Below are positions 1-13,395 of a stretch of 64,000 nt of DNA, piece by piece. How positions within the stretch are numbered: the first letter of the stretch is position 1; each line of letters starts with the position of its first letter. The notes beneath the pieces are model-generated. The model was not told the DNA's origin. It worked only from the letters and a program-made list of their open reading frames with translations, and made no database searches. The stretch is from Serinus canaria (taxonomy: Eukaryota > Chordata > Aves > Passeriformes > Fringillidae). The stretch lies in NCBI RefSeq assembly GCF_022539315.1, contig NC_066337.1, positions 6,602,861-6,666,860 of the forward strand, in the 5' to 3' direction. A program made the translations under genes and the position numbers.

Positions 1-3000
1 TGACGGTGTGGGCTGGTGCCCATTGCTGGGCCTGGAGTTAGAGGTGGTCTGTGGATGGGTGCTGGATCCTGTTTTCCTTTTTGACGGACATTTACCAGGT
101 CAAGTGGACTTTGACATGACAGCTCGAGATAACAGCTGGAGCGTTCCTGGCTTGTGTCCCCTTTTCCCTGAAAAGAGAAGCAGAAGGTAGTTGGGTCCTG
201 AACTTAAAGGACTGAGATTTTCCTGGCCCTTGGGAAGTTGAGCACTGCATTTGTTTAGAGAGGAGCAGAGCGCCCGGCCCTGCTGGGCTGGCACGTTCTG
301 CTGACACGAAACGTTGCAGTTTACACAGAACTGCATTTCAGGAGCTGAATGTGGGTCAGCAGTGCTGGGGACACTGAGGAAGGGGAATGTTAATCATCCC
401 AAAGGGCAGGAGGCCTGTATTCATAATTGTCTCCGCTGGAGCTGATGGAATAGAAGGGAACAGTCTGCAATTTACGTATTAACCAAGGCAGCAATTTACA
501 TTCAGTCCCTGCCCATGCAAAGTTGGACTCTTGTGCTCTGTCAGAGCTGCTCTGGTGGCTGGGCAGGAGCTGGAGCCACTGCTCTGCCCTGGATGAACTG
601 GGCACCTGTGGGATACCTTGCTGCATCCCTCTTTCTGTCCCCCTTCCTTTTGTCTCTTCTCATCTTTTACAAGAAACCCTTGTTTCTGTGCTAAAAATCG
701 TCAGAGTGATCTGCTGAATGAATTGTTTTCCACAGAATTTCCATTTATAAATCATCCAAGTGACTTCATTAGAATTCCAGCTCTGTTCAGGCAGTGGGGT
801 TGTTTTTAATGCCACATTTTTTCACAAGGGCTGGTCAGGGAATGTTGGTGAGTGTGCTAAGGAGCACATACCTTATGTTCCTATGCCCTTTGGGTGCTGT
901 GTTTGAGCCTTCAGGAGCTGTTGGGGCTGAGGAGGACAGAGAGGGACACTGTGGTCACTGGGCACTGCTGAGAGCTCTCTGCTGTCCTGGTTCCATTCCT
1001 TCCATCAGCTCCATGTGGCTGGAGATGCAGCTGGAGCATGGATCAGCGCATACCTGCCGTGGGTGCCCTGCTCTCACAGAGTGCTTCACTGGGAGACAGG
1101 TGTCCCTTTCATGTCCATCTTTCTCTTGAAATGGGATTGACAGTCCTGGGAGAACATGGCTCCTTCCCAAGTGCAGTGATCTTCCTGCTGTGCTGCCTTA
1201 GCTTCTTGAGTGCTGGTTGTCAACTTAGGTTTGAGTTAAATTTCAATAATACGTGGATGGGCAAAGCTCAGAGCACGTTTCACTGGCTGTCTGTTGTGAG
1301 ATCCTGTTTAAGGGGTACCTGGAATTGTTTTAGTGGGTGATAACCCAAATCCATGATGCTTTAATCCTTGGCAGAGCACAGCCCTTCTACCAGCACAAGC
1401 ACAACTGCAGAAAGGCTAGAATTGAGCTGATTTTTTTTGAGGTTTTTAGGGAGCTGGAGAACAGGAGGCAGCTCTGCCCTCACTGGGAGAGGACATTCCC
1501 TTCCTTGAGAGAACAGGCTTAGTTTCTGTGGTTTGTCTTTGGGTGAGTTGGAGACATCAGTGGAACACATTTTTCACCAGAGTTCTTGGAGGTGGGCAGT
1601 GTGACACTGGAGCCCAGGATGAAGAGCGGGCTGGCACGCTTCATGGGGAGTTGGGCTTTGCCCTGAGAGTGCTCAGGCTTGGTTTGGTACACTCTGGTCT
1701 CTGAGCACGGGGGCTCCAGGACTTGCCTGGATTTCTCTGCTCAGATGCAGAGTGCTCTCAGCCCAGAGGGTGGGAGAGCCTTGGTGGCTCTCTGTCCTGC
1801 TCTGGCCGTACTGCAGTGAGGCACGTGGCTCTGGGCTGACTGAGGGCTGCTCCCTGCAGCCAGCTTGCCCGTGTGATAAGCCCCGTGCCAGCGTGCCCTG
1901 ACTCATCGGCCTCGTGTCAGATGGGATTGTTCAATACCGGTGCCACACGTTTTGTAATGACCCACACCTGGTCACCTTTCATCAGTCATTTTCCTTTTCT
2001 TTTCCAGTGTTTGGTGGTGCTTCACCTGTCCTGCTTGTTATTTCTCCTGGCCATAAGGAAAGCTGATGCTGTGGATGGCTAATTCCTCAGGCAGCATGAT
2101 CCTGCTGCTCACAGGGCCTTTGTTCTCCTCGCTTGTGTGCTGCAGGAGAGTTGTATTTTAGTTCTCATTTGGTGGGGAGATTTAGCAAAAGCCTAAAAGC
2201 TAGAAATGAACTTTGGCTAAGCAGAGTTGCCACAGTGAGGATAAGAGGGAATATTTCCTAAAACCTCAGAGAGCCATTGCCTGTATCAACTGTGGGCTGA
2301 AGTACTGACATTTTATGTTTCATTGCAATGTTTTTCTTGCTATAGCAAATAACATTTGATTACCGAGATGTTAATGTCAGAGCATGATTGAATTGGAAAC
2401 CAGGCTGCTTCTTGAGATGCTAACAGGTGGAAACAGGAGAGCCAGCTGACAGTGGGCAGGGTGAGCTGGGGGCCTGTGGCATGTGTCCTGAGCCTTTCTG
2501 GGCAGGGAGTATTCTAAGAGAGCCAGGGTAGTTAATACCTATTTGTCAGCTGTGCAGCTCTTAGCTTATTTGGGGGGTGAGGTGGGTACAACTTCTGTAC
2601 CTCTTCAACCTGGCTGCCTCCCACCTCCTGCCTGGAGTCCCTTCCTCCCGAATATTTGCTGTACCAGAGCTTTGGGGCTGCTGCAGCAGGAGGCAATCAA
2701 CAGCTGATGAACGAGGTGGTGGCACCTTTGGGCAGGCACAGGGGCTGCCCTGTGAGGAAAAGCCACCGACAGGAACAGGAGGAGGAAGGGCTGTGAGAGA
2801 CAGGGATCAGTGTCTCTTTTCCAGGAGGGTCTCATAGAGGTTTGGTGAATGCTGCTGAGGCCTAATGAGGGTTTCTAGAAGCTGTCTCCTCATTTGTGTT
2901 TGAAGGAGGAATTACATGAGAGGGAAATAAGGAAATGGCAGTGTGTTGCTGGGAGACTGGGCTCCTTGGGTATTAGACATTTTCACAGAGAAGCAGCTCT

Positions 3001-6000
3001 AAGCTCCTTTTTCCCATGTCCTCTCTCTGGGTCCTGTATCAGCCCTGTGCAGTGGCTGTACAGGGTGCTGCCCCTTCTTGCTCTCACCAAGATGATTGCA
3101 TAACAGCTCTGTGTTTATCCCCACGAAAGTAAAGCTTTGGGAAGTTGCTCCAGCATTGCCAGCAGAATAGAATTCACAGTTTGTGGTGGAAGTTCTCCCT
3201 TCCTTTCTGACTGGAAAGATTCTCATGAGAGTTGTGACTTCCCTGTGTGACCACGGTGGGTCTCGTGCCCTGCACACCCCCAGCAAGATGCTGCATTTAG
3301 CTGAACCTGCACGAGCAAAGGTTGGAGTGGCTTGGAGCTTGCACAGGTTTAAACAGAGCAATTTGGAGATTCTCTAGTTAAGCCATTGTACTCATTTAAT
3401 GCATTCAGGGCCTTTCTGCTGATCCCAGGCCAGGGGTTTAATATGCTGCATTAACACTTAAATGAAGAAACCACTGAAGGCTGATTCATTATTAGTCATT
3501 ATATGTCTTTTTCTAGTAATTCTGACCCCAAGTCTCTCTAGTTGAGGCTAAACCTCACCCTCTCTGCTAAATGGCCATCAAAAGGGTTCCATGAAAAGGG
3601 AATTATGTGGCTTCAGCCAACTTTCAAAGTAGTCGAATCATGCTATCCCACACAAACAAACTCCCACAGCCAGTGGAACTGACACGTTGAGCTCAAAAAT
3701 AGCCCAGCATGTGTGGGGGGAGCCGAGCTCAGCTCTGCTCTGCACATCAGAGGATGGGCAGGAGATCCTGGGGCAGCACAGCAGCAGGAGCAGAGCTGGA
3801 TCTATTTGGAGCTGTCGGACCTGGACGGGTGTTATCTTGAAGCTTTGGGTGCTTTCCGAGTGCGTGGTCTGATCCCAGAGAAATGCTGCTGATGCTTCTG
3901 GTTTCTTCTCTGCATCCAGTGTAAGGGACAATTTCCTGCCAGGGCAGCTGTAGCTTGGGAGATCTGCAGGAAAGAGCTGGTGCTAGTGCAGTGCAGTGCA
4001 GGTGTGTTGGGAGTGACTCCAGCATCCCTCTGTGCAAGATGTGGAACTTATCCTGGGAGCTGGGCTTGGGCCTGCACTTTGTGGCTATAACTCAGTCACA
4101 AGAGTGCAAATGCTCTTCTTGGAGCTGCTTTGGCCATGGAATTTTGAAATGAGGGTGTAAATATGAGTATTGGCTTGTGCCCACAGCTGCAGTGTGTGCA
4201 GGAGTGGCTGCCTGTGCAGGGTTTGTGACAGCTGTCAGACGCAAACATGGCACTGGGAAACCTCCCCATGGGATTTGGGAGCTGCAGTTCCTGAGAACCT
4301 GAGAACCTGAGAACCTGTCTGAAGGAGCAGGTGAGGAAGGTGGGGATGCAGACACAGAAACCAGACGTGCTCTGGCACAGTGCAGGGTGCAGCAGCGGGC
4401 TGTGGTTCACCCGGCCTGGATGGCAGTGCTGGGGTCAGCTTGTGCACAGGGTGATTCAGCACAGCCTGCAGCAGGTCAGCTGAGCCATGGACAGAAACTG
4501 GCCATGTCCTCCCAGGGCCTGGAGTGGGAGCCTAACCAGCTTCCCAAATCCTGCCCTGGCTGCCTAACTAGGGCCTGCTGACAGGAGTGATCTGTGTGTT
4601 GAGTTACCGCCTTGATTTGCAGAGGGATGAAGGGACTGGCCTGAGCCAGCGTTGTGCAATGCAGGGGGTGCCTGTTCCCCACGGCCCACTTGGGTGTTGC
4701 CATTGCAGCTCGGGATCTCCTCTGGCTCTCCGGTATGGTTTGGCTCTGCCTTCAGCTCCTTAAAGCATCGGCTGCAGTTATAGAACATTAATTACAGTGC
4801 ATTTGGAAGATGGTTTAGAAGAAAAGGAGTCTGTGGGGTATCAGCGTGCGACTGCGGGCCCGGAGCTGGAGGCCAGCGTGGTTTGACAGGGAGCCAGGCC
4901 CAGGACGACTGTCAGAGCTCCATTAGCTGAGCACACGCCTCGGCACCGCTGGGAATACAGAGAACGCGGGGCCGCGGCAGCACATTAAAGTGTTTCAATT
5001 AAAGTCTGCATTTGGAGGCTGTGTGCGTCTGCTGCCTTTCAGCAAGCAGATGGATGTTTCTTGTCTCCTTCCAATAACTTTTAAAATGTGGCTGGTCCTG
5101 TTGGAAGGAGTTCTGAATGAGAGGGATGCAGCGAGGTGTTTTCAAGGCTGGGGAAGTATGCGTGGATTCCTGCAGCAGAAGGAAGACACATTTTTTCCAG
5201 GTTTTTCCTTACCTACGCAAGTCAGTCTCAGCTTGTCCTGGTTCTTTGGCTGTCTTGGCTTTCAGCTGTGCCTTTTCCTGCAGAACCTCTCTCTGTGCAG
5301 AGTGTTAATTGCAGGAGTACCTTTGGAATGTGTATGGAGGATAGCAGGGATGGGTGTGTGACAGACCCATGGCCATCACACTGTGGGCACAAGGAGTTTT
5401 TTTAAGGCTCTGGGATCTGCTGTCATGTAACCTGAAGCGTTTCTGAATTTTTTGCTTGTGTTCAGGCTCATCAGGTACTTCCAGGTGTGTTTCTGGCCCC
5501 TCTCAGGGACAGTATCTTTGGAGCCCTGAGGCTTCTTGCTGTTGGGCGAAGGCAGCTGCATTGAAGCTGATGCCTAAAAACTAATTGTGGCATTTCGCAA
5601 CGTGAAGTGTTCCTAATGGAAGGAGTACGTTTATGAGCTGTGTGTCATTGTGTGTGAAGTGTGATCAGATAACACGCTGAATTGCAGCACTGAGCCTAAT
5701 TGGAGCTGGTTCCTGTCTGTGGAATGGAAGGATAGAGTCTGTTCAGGTGTCGTGCTGCTCCTGCAGGCTCGCAGGAGTCTGGAGCGGTGCTGATGCTCAG
5801 GGTACCCTTGCGAGGTAGATCTTCTGTGATACAGTCTTCAGACAGTGACAGTGAAGAAATTAAGGGAAAAAATGCCTCTTGTCACGCGTATATCTAAATT
5901 CTTAAAGATGTTTGTGCCCCTCTCAGCTGAAATAATTAGTGCTACAGGAAAGGGTTTGCTTTTGTCAGTCACTGTGACAGTGTGATCGTGTCTCTGCGTG

Positions 6001-7834
6001 CCCCAAATTTTCGTTTAAGCTCACAGCACTGGCAGCAGCCAAAGATGAAAGTATTAGTCTTGGTACTTAGTCCTTCCTCTCTGGATGTGCTTGTAGGAAA
6101 TCCTTGGGCTGTAATCTTGCAAGTGGCTCTGTCAAGGTTATCAGCCCGGCTGGAGTGCCGCTGACGGACGGGCTCCGGGCAGCCTGCGCGGCTCTTCCCG
6201 GCTCCCACCAAGCCACTGCCACTGCCGGGAATTGTCCTGGCCTCTCCCCTGCCTTGGACAGAGAAAGCATCATGTGCTGGGTGATTTATGGCAGGTTTGC
6301 TCGTTCCCAGGTGGCCGGCAGACAATGGTGCTCTTTTGTTGTAGCCGGTGTCCTCTGCAGCCCGAGGCTGGAGCAGCTGTGGCTGCTTTCAGCAGTTTTG
6401 GAGGTCGGAGGACCCCCCCCAGCAAACTGACTATGGTACAGCTTAGCTTGTGCTCTATTTCTTTGCACATGTACCATTAATGAAATCGAACTGCTCCCCA
6501 GCAGCCATGGAGGAGCATGTTCTCAGCTCTACAAAGCCCATCTATGTTCTCCCATCTCTCTGACACAGTGAGAGGGTTGTCACTCGTACAGCAACTGTTT
6601 GTTTTCAAGCACAATCTCATTGGAAACCAATAAAAATCATTCTGATTCATTCTCTGTACAAGGATTTTAATACTTGGCTTCCACAGAGGCTGTTTTTCCC
6701 CTGAGCGGCTCTGGGATTTAAGTGTAAGATTTAAAAAAATCCAAAGACTTTTCCTTTCTGCTGGTTAATTCAGCTGGTTTATGTTAGAAACAAAGTGCAG
6801 AGTTGGTGGAGAGGGAAATCACGGTCGCTCCCTCCCCCTTGCTGCAGCGTGGGTGTCGTGTGCCCACTGCCCTGGCAGAGCTGAGGTACATGGGGAAACC
6901 TGTGCTTAGTCAGAACAAAATATTCATGTGTTTTTCATCCAAGCTGAGACTCCCATTACACAGTAAAATGACAAGTGAAGGCTGACTATAGGTATTTTCC
7001 CACTCAGTGGGCGCTTGTGCAGTTTCTGAGTCATCAGCTGACAGTGTGGGCCTTAGTCTCTGCTTTTCCTCGTGTGTGTGTGTGCTGCTGGTCCCAGTTT
7101 GGTTCCACAGACACAACTGGATCCTTGTTTTCACTTACCATTGACACAGTCAGGAATGAATTCAGTCCCTTCATGTGAGCCCAAAGGAAAATGGGGTGGT
7201 TTGGTGACTGCACTCTGGGATTTGAAATGCACCACCTTCTTTTAAGGTAAGGTGGGATACAGCCCCTGATTAGGAGATCACTGAATTGTCTAGTTCCTTT
7301 TTGAGGGACTGTCAAATCTCTAGAACTTTTGTAGAGCTTAAAGGCAGATGGATTTAGGATATTTAGGAGGTGTAACTGAAGTTGCCTGGAGCAGTGCTGC
7401 TGGCGGTGACCAGCACGTGGCTGGACCTGCTCCTGTTTCTGGGGCTCTTGGGGTTCCTTGTTGCTGTGCCATGGCAGTGAGGTGTGGAGCAGCACTCGCT
7501 TTAGTACAGCAGGAAATTAGTGGGAAAACTAAACGTGTCAGAGCTTTCACCATGGCAACAAAGCCCGGCTGGCTCGCAGCACAGTGAGACAAAAGCGGGT
7601 CAGGTCTGCACAGAGCAAGGTGGGAGCCTTCTGCAGGCTGAGTGTCTCCAAACCTTCTCCTGGGAAAAGGGCTTGTGAGGTGACCAACATCAGGATTTGG
7701 AGCTAGGGGATTGTAGGTGTGCTCCACTGATCTCATTCTTATGTCATCAAAGCACCTGACTTGGGAAGTGCCCACAGCCCCAAGGCTGCAGGAGCTCAAG
7801 GAGTGTTTGCACAAATCTCTCAGGCATATAGGGA
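1..7834 (+). other. SIK3 intron 1, segment with no recognisable gene
   Basis: No convincing coding sequence is present. Open frames are short, overlap on both strands and show no domain. Mixed GC noncoding sequence dominates. A GC- and CpG-richer patch lies near 4845-4985, and a smaller one near 6150-6235. A short octamer tandem repeat is at 4291-4317. The kinase glycine-rich loop (GKGNFAVV) that exon 1 should encode was not found here, so exon 1 lies further upstream. Confidence 0.75.
4291..4317. repeat. octamer tandem repeat
   Basis: The unit CTGAGAAC is repeated just over three times in a row, followed by a diverging CTGT. It is a small simple repeat in intron 1 with no evident function. 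Confidence 0.85.
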
Positions 7835-7917
7835 GATTCTTGGGGCTGTCCCGGGCAGGGCCAGGACTTTGGCTTCATGGGTCCTTTCTGACTCCAGATA
7901 CTCTATGATTCTGTGCT
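7835..7917 (+). mobile_element. CR1 LINE 3'-end fragment
   Basis: The segment ends with the characteristic CR1 terminus: a TTCATGGGTCCTTTCTGACTCC-like stretch followed by TACTCTATGATTCTGTG. Only the last ~80 bp remain, consistent with severe 5' truncation or decay. Orientation is sense to SIK3. Confidence 0.7.
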
Positions 7918-10900
7918 TTTTGCAGTGGATGGGAATGTTTTCTAAAGGCCACACAGTCACTCTGATTGTTTCCCTTTCCCTGAAACTGTTTGTAAATAAT
8001 GGAGAGGTTGTAAGTCTGCCTTGTGTGACAGTGCCCAGACACAGTTGCTTAATTCCTCGGCTCTTTCTCTTGGGTTTGTGAACAGCCCAGAGGTTGCACG
8101 AGCACTAAGTCACGTTCTGATGGCACACCATCCGTTTGCCTATCTGTCTTCTCATTGCATATGTTCCAGCATTTTCAGCTCTTTGGTGAGGTCAGCACAG
8201 AAAGGGTTGAGAGCACTGACAGTGCCAGTGACACGTGGAAGGGCTGTCTGTGCTCTGTCCCCCTGACAGTGTCTCAGTGTGGCTTGGCCGTACCCAGCCA
8301 GGCTCAGCAGCGATGCTCCTGCCGTGCTGCTGCTCAGGAGTTGTTTTCCTCATAATTGAGCGGGATATTAAAAGGTTTATGGTTTACAGTTACAGGCGTT
8401 GCTCCGGCTGGAGGAACGTCGAAATCGATACGGCAATTACTGCCCGGCCCGTCACGGGTTGTGACTCTCACATGCTTGGGGAGACAAAAGTGGAAGTGGC
8501 TGGAGGAGTGCCACCAGCGGGGTGGCCACGGGCTCACCTCCAAGCCAGGGACAGGGTGCTGGGCAGCATTCCTGAGACGGGGATGGGGTGGCACACAAGG
8601 AACTCGCAATTGGGCTGTCGGTTTTGCAGAGCACGAATATTAAAAGAGAAAAAAAGTAACTTTAGAAGAGCTCTAAGAGCAAATTTTATACAGTTTTCTT
8701 GTTGTTGTCATCTTCTCTTCGGATTCGTCATCCAGGCTGGGACTGCAACTGGAGGAGGGTAATGGCAGCAGTGACCAGGCCTGGGTGGCCCTGGTCGGGA
8801 AGCGCCGCTTCCTGCCGGATTTGCATCCCAAGCCCTAAGTCAGCACTTCGGGGCTGTGTGTGGTAGGGTGCCCTGGCTTGTTGGAGTGAGTCATCATTCA
8901 AATAGACACCAGAGCAAACGTGCTTGTCCAAACAAGAGCAGCTCTGCAGAGGCAGCGGCTGCTCCGTCTGAGGTGAGCAGCAGAAGGCTTCTTGTCTTAC
9001 CACCTGCAGCTCTCCCAAGTCCCAGCCCTTGCGCAGTGTCGGTGTGCTAGCACCGCCTTCCCTCCCCGCTGCCTGGAACAAAGCTGGCTTCCTGTGCTCC
9101 GAGGTCAGATCCTATCGCCCTGGAGGGAGCGGTGCTTTGGGCCTGGCAGATGTTTTCCTCACCAGGTCCCAGAACAAAGGCTGCTCTGCACAGTCTGCCA
9201 TGGTGCTTCCTGCCCCTCGCTGGTAGAAACCTCAGCCGTGCATCTGAGTGTTGGGATTCAGTGCTAGGATGGATGCTCCAGTGGTTTTGTTAGAATAGGA
9301 GAATCAAATCCCAATTAAAATGGTGATTAAGATAGCTTTTTGGTTTTTGCTAGCTGTTTTTTTCTTATCTTAAATGTGTTTGAAGATCTTGAACAGCAAT
9401 TCCAGTCCTCTGTTTGCTTTGATCCTTTGGTTTCAGGAGAGGCTGCGAGCGGCTCTGCAGGAATGGCATGTGTCACAGGAGCTTTGTTTGAGTTCTCTGT
9501 GCTCCAAATTCAGGGCTGGAGTAAGAAGTGTTTATGATGTGTGACTTGAGTGAGTCACCTCGAGTCGGAGGCAGCTGTCAGCCACGGGGACCTGCACAGC
9601 CCAACCCATGTGCAGTACACCTGGCTGGGGTTATCCCGAGCAGGGCACCTTGCTCAGCAGGCTCCTGGCTGGGCTCCGCTCCTTCTGTCACACAGAAACC
9701 ATTAAAGCTGTGTGAGAAAAGCACTGTCACCTCAGCTGTGCTCTGCCTCCTGCCGTGCTCCTACCTTGTCATCTTTGGAGGGATTCCTCCCCAAATGCCC
9801 TCCCAAAAGGCAGGAAGAGAGTTGTACCCTACACAAAGGTGCAGATCAGCTCCTGCTGGCACAGTCCTGCTGCTCTGGCCCTGGTAGCATCCATTTGGGG
9901 TGACAACACTGGGTTCCCAGTGTGGGAATCCTTCCATGGAGTTCATTTTCCTCATTGTTGGCAAATTGTGAGCCAAATGTGTACACAGTTTAGAGCAACA
10001 ACTTCCTATTGACAGTGCTTTCAGAGGAGCTCTTGTTTATAAAGTGAGGGATTTCCAGCTTTGTTTTTCTCTCTCTCCAGTGAAGAGTAAACTCTTGGAA
10101 TGGAATGTTTCATTTTTCGACTGTTTGATAATAGTTGTTGGATTCTGCTGCTATTGGTGAAGCCCACAGGCTGAGGGGAAGGCTGAGCTCTGTATTTTGG
10201 ATGTTTCTAGATCTATATGCAGTGTAAGTCCTCAGAGGATGGACGGGATCTGGGTAACAAAAGGTGTGTCAATGGGAAACGCAGATGTGCAGCTGAGCCT
10301 TACACCTTGGCTCTGTGTGATATCAGTAGAAAGGTCTTGACAGGCTCTGTCTGTGTTTGAGCTGGAAGAGAAATGGGAACAAGAGGAAGAAAGGCAGGAA
10401 AATAGGTGTATCCCTGTAGTTTGGTCTCTGTGTGTACAGCACAGAGGGCCTGAGCAGTGCTGTGCTGCTGTCCCGTGTACTCGGACTCACTGCTCAGTTT
10501 CTTAATGCAGGCACTGCAGGAGCATTGCCAAAAGCTCTGAGGGGAGTGCAGGAGATGGGATCCATTGAGCTGCTATCAAGCTGGTGTGTACAAAGTACCT
10601 TTTGATGCCATTGCCCAGCCAGTTCCATCTGGGTGAGCGGGGCGAGTTCCTCTCCGCACGGTTGGGCTTCATGCCAGGGTGTTCCATCTCACACACACGG
10701 ATGAGAATGTTGTAAAAACATAAATCCCTGAGCTTCTCCTGGTGATATTACTGTCATTACTTTGCTAGTAGTTTTCAGAAGTTGGGGTTTAAGTGGTTCC
10801 TTTATTCTGCCATCTCCTGTGATATGTCTCAAACAGCCCCTGGAATTAGTGCCAAGCGCCGTGGTTGGGAGTCAGGTTGAGTGACGCCTTCGGCAACCAA

Positions 10901-12782
10901 CTCAAGATCAGCAGGAGGAGATACAAGATACTCGGGTGCTGTTCGAGCTGATAGTGCCAGAGAAATATTTAGCACATAGGTGACACTTCTAATCTTTAAA
11001 GCACTTCATAAACATTGGCTAATCCCACAGTGCAGTCTTGGTTGGCAACCTATCTGTCTTCCCTGGAGAGAACAAACGGCTGGGGGACTCTGGGAAGCTG
11101 CAGTGCAAGGCTGTGATAGAGCTTGAATTTCAGTTGGATTTTTTAAAGTATAATCGAGCTACAAGATCCACTGCTTCTGTGACCTGAAGCACATGAACTG
11201 CCTGCACTTCGCTCGTACCTGGAGTGGGGGTTCCCTGTCCTCGTTCAGAGGATGCTGGACTGAGCCGTGCAGCCAGGCAAGAGAGGATGAGGAGAGCCTT
11301 CAGCATGCCCTGGGGCCTGGCCAGGCAGCTGCAGGTGGTGCTGTGTGAGTACCAGCTGTACTGGAGAGTCATGAGCAGTCAGGGTGGGAGCCCTGAAAAA
11401 AAAACGTGTGGCAAAATGCTGTTGTACAGCTGCCATTTACTGTAAGGAGAAAACCTGAATGACTTGTGCTCTTCAAGAACTTGACCTTTTCCTTCAGCAC
11501 CCTGCTCTCATGGAAAGAGCAAATCCAAGGGCAGGGAAGGTCAGTGCTTCCATGGTCTCCTGCAGCCGTGTCCTCAGTGGCAGTGAGCACTGTATCCTGT
11601 GGGTGAGTGAAAGGGAGCTGGGAAAGGGCACTCAGTGTGATACCAGGTGAGGCATCTCCTCGAGCCTTGGGGCGTCCCTGACTCCAGTTCTGAGAGTGCC
11701 CAAATCCTCAAGCTACAGGCTGAGGAGGGAGGAGAGGCTCTGCCTCTCATGTTGAAACCGGGGCACTGTGTAGGAAGGAACGTAAGATTTGTATCATCAA
11801 AGGGCTGAAAGCAAGAGGGAACATGATTTTGTAGCCTAGTGATGAGGGAACTCCCCTGGGAGGGGATAGGGATCAGCTTCCATCTGTGCTCCAGGGACTG
11901 TTTATGTATTTTGTGTTGAGAATTGCTGGATGAAGCACATCTCGAGCAGCAGTGAGTTACTGAGGAGTAACTGGCAGCTCTGCTGGGCTGGCTGGCTGTG
12001 CCTCACCACCGCTGGGGCTTTTGCACTCACCTTGTCTCTTTTAGACTCTTTCAGGACAGGGACCGTGGTTATTTACAGCTGAGTTACCAGAACTTTGAGA
12101 AATAATAGACCTCATCCCACTGCAAGTATTAAGCAGCCACAGGAGTACTACCAGCCTTCTAGAAGGAAGCTAAAGTGTGTTTGTTTGACCTCCTTCATAC
12201 ACCTGAAGGTGTAAAGATAATGCAATGTGTGAGACAGCTTGGACCAGAAGAAGGTGGTTATCAGGAGTTACGAGGTGACGAAAACCAGTGTTGTTTAGAT
12301 CTGGCGATTAAGAGCCTTCCTTTCACTTCTGATTTACTGCTTGAGTATCTAAATTGCTTAATGAGAAAAGTAATATGGAAAACTAACAAGGTAGGAAGCC
12401 TGGTTTCCAGTAAAGCTTAAACCACAAGGAGTTTATCACAACCTGGAGGGGGGCAGTCCTCCTATGTACTAATAAAGAAACCAAAAGGGTGTCTTCGCTC
12501 CCCAACTCAGAAGACAGAATAAATTTTTTATTTTTTCAGGCCTTGGTTTGTAAAAGATGGCAAAAGGCAGCCAGGTGAGGTGTACAGAACTAACTGCTCA
12601 CTTGCTACCGGGAGTAGAAGCTACAAGGGCGTTGCACCAAACAAGCCTGGTCCTGTAGCATTTTGCTTAGATAAAAGATACAGAGAACCCTGGGCAGTAA
12701 CCTGCAGTTCTTTCCAGGTGCTTGTGAGTTAATGAGCCTGTTCTGTGGAGCTGCCAGGTCAGGCAGCACAGCTGGGAAGGGG
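7918..12782 (+). other. SIK3 intron 1, segment with no recognisable gene
   Basis: No gene, tRNA or clear repeat is visible apart from an unusual AT-richer block at about 12170-12540, listed separately. Open frames are short and lack domains. A small CpG-containing patch occurs near 8395-8460. Confidence 0.65.
12170..12540. other. AT-richer block of possible repeat origin (LTR-like candidate)
   Basis: Composition differs from the neighbours: AT-rich with scattered CpG, an 81-codon + strand open frame (12175-12420), then an AATAAA motif near 12470 followed by a short CT-rich stretch. That arrangement can be seen in a solo LTR. I could not identify terminal TG...CA ends or a target-site duplication, and no retroviral protein is recognisable. 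It could equally be unique intronic sequence. Confidence 0.2.
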
Positions 12783-12843
12783 CTGGGGCAGGGAATGGTG
12801 TGACCCTGACGCCAGGAGAGGGTCACACCATTCCCTGCCCCAG
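12783..12843. repeat. perfect 25-bp inverted repeat, 11-nt loop
   Basis: Left arm 12783-12807 and right arm 12819-12843 are exact reverse complements over 25 bases, separated by 11 bases. The arms begin CTGGGGCAGG and end CCTGCCCCAG. The match stops abruptly on the outside. As RNA this intronic segment would fold into a long uninterrupted hairpin. It lies about 85 bp upstream of a CR1 fragment but does not look like CR1 sequence. Confidence 0.95.
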
Positions 12844-12927
12844 GGTTTGGGGTAAATAAACTCTGATCTCTGCAGATTTTCTGTACAGGATGAGAGAATT
12901 CACCGTGAGCTGGCAGTGAGTGCTTGC

Positions 12928-13395
12928 AGCTCAGAAAGCCATGGGTGCCCTGGGACACATCCAAGGGAGTGTGGGCAGCAGGACTGGGGAGGAAATTCTG
13001 CCCTTCTGCTCTTGGCAGACCCCACCTGGAGTCCTACACACAGTTCTGGGATCTCCAGCACAAGCAAGACATGGAACTGTTGTAGCAGGTCCTGAGGAGG
13101 CCATGAAGTTGATAAGAGTACCTCCCCTGTGGGGACAGGCTGAGAGCTGGGGCTGCTCAGCCTGGAGAAGAGAAGGTTGTGTGGAGACCTTGCAGGAACT
13201 GGAAGGGTGATGAGGTCCTGCCCAGGGTGCCCTGAGCAGCTGTGGCTGCCCCATCCCTGGAAGTGTCCAAGGCCAGGTTGAACAGGTCTTTGAGCAATCT
13301 GGGATAGTGGAAGGTGCCCCTGGCCGTGGCAGGGGGTGGAACTGGATGGTATTTTTGGTCCTTTCCAACCCAGACCATTGTGGAACTCTATTCCA
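12928..13395 (+). mobile_element. CR1 LINE 3' fragment (~470 bp)
   Basis: The fragment covers the distal end of CR1 ORF2 and the 3' end. Visible hallmarks are GACCCCACCTGGAGTCCT, a CTCAGCCTGGAGAAGAGAAG stretch, GCCCCATCCCTGGAAGTGT, AGGCCAGGTTGAACAGG, and the terminal TCCTTTCCAACCCAGACCATT. An internal part between the GAGACCTT and GCCCAGGG regions is missing. Orientation is sense to SIK3. No intact reading frame remains. Confidence 0.93.
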
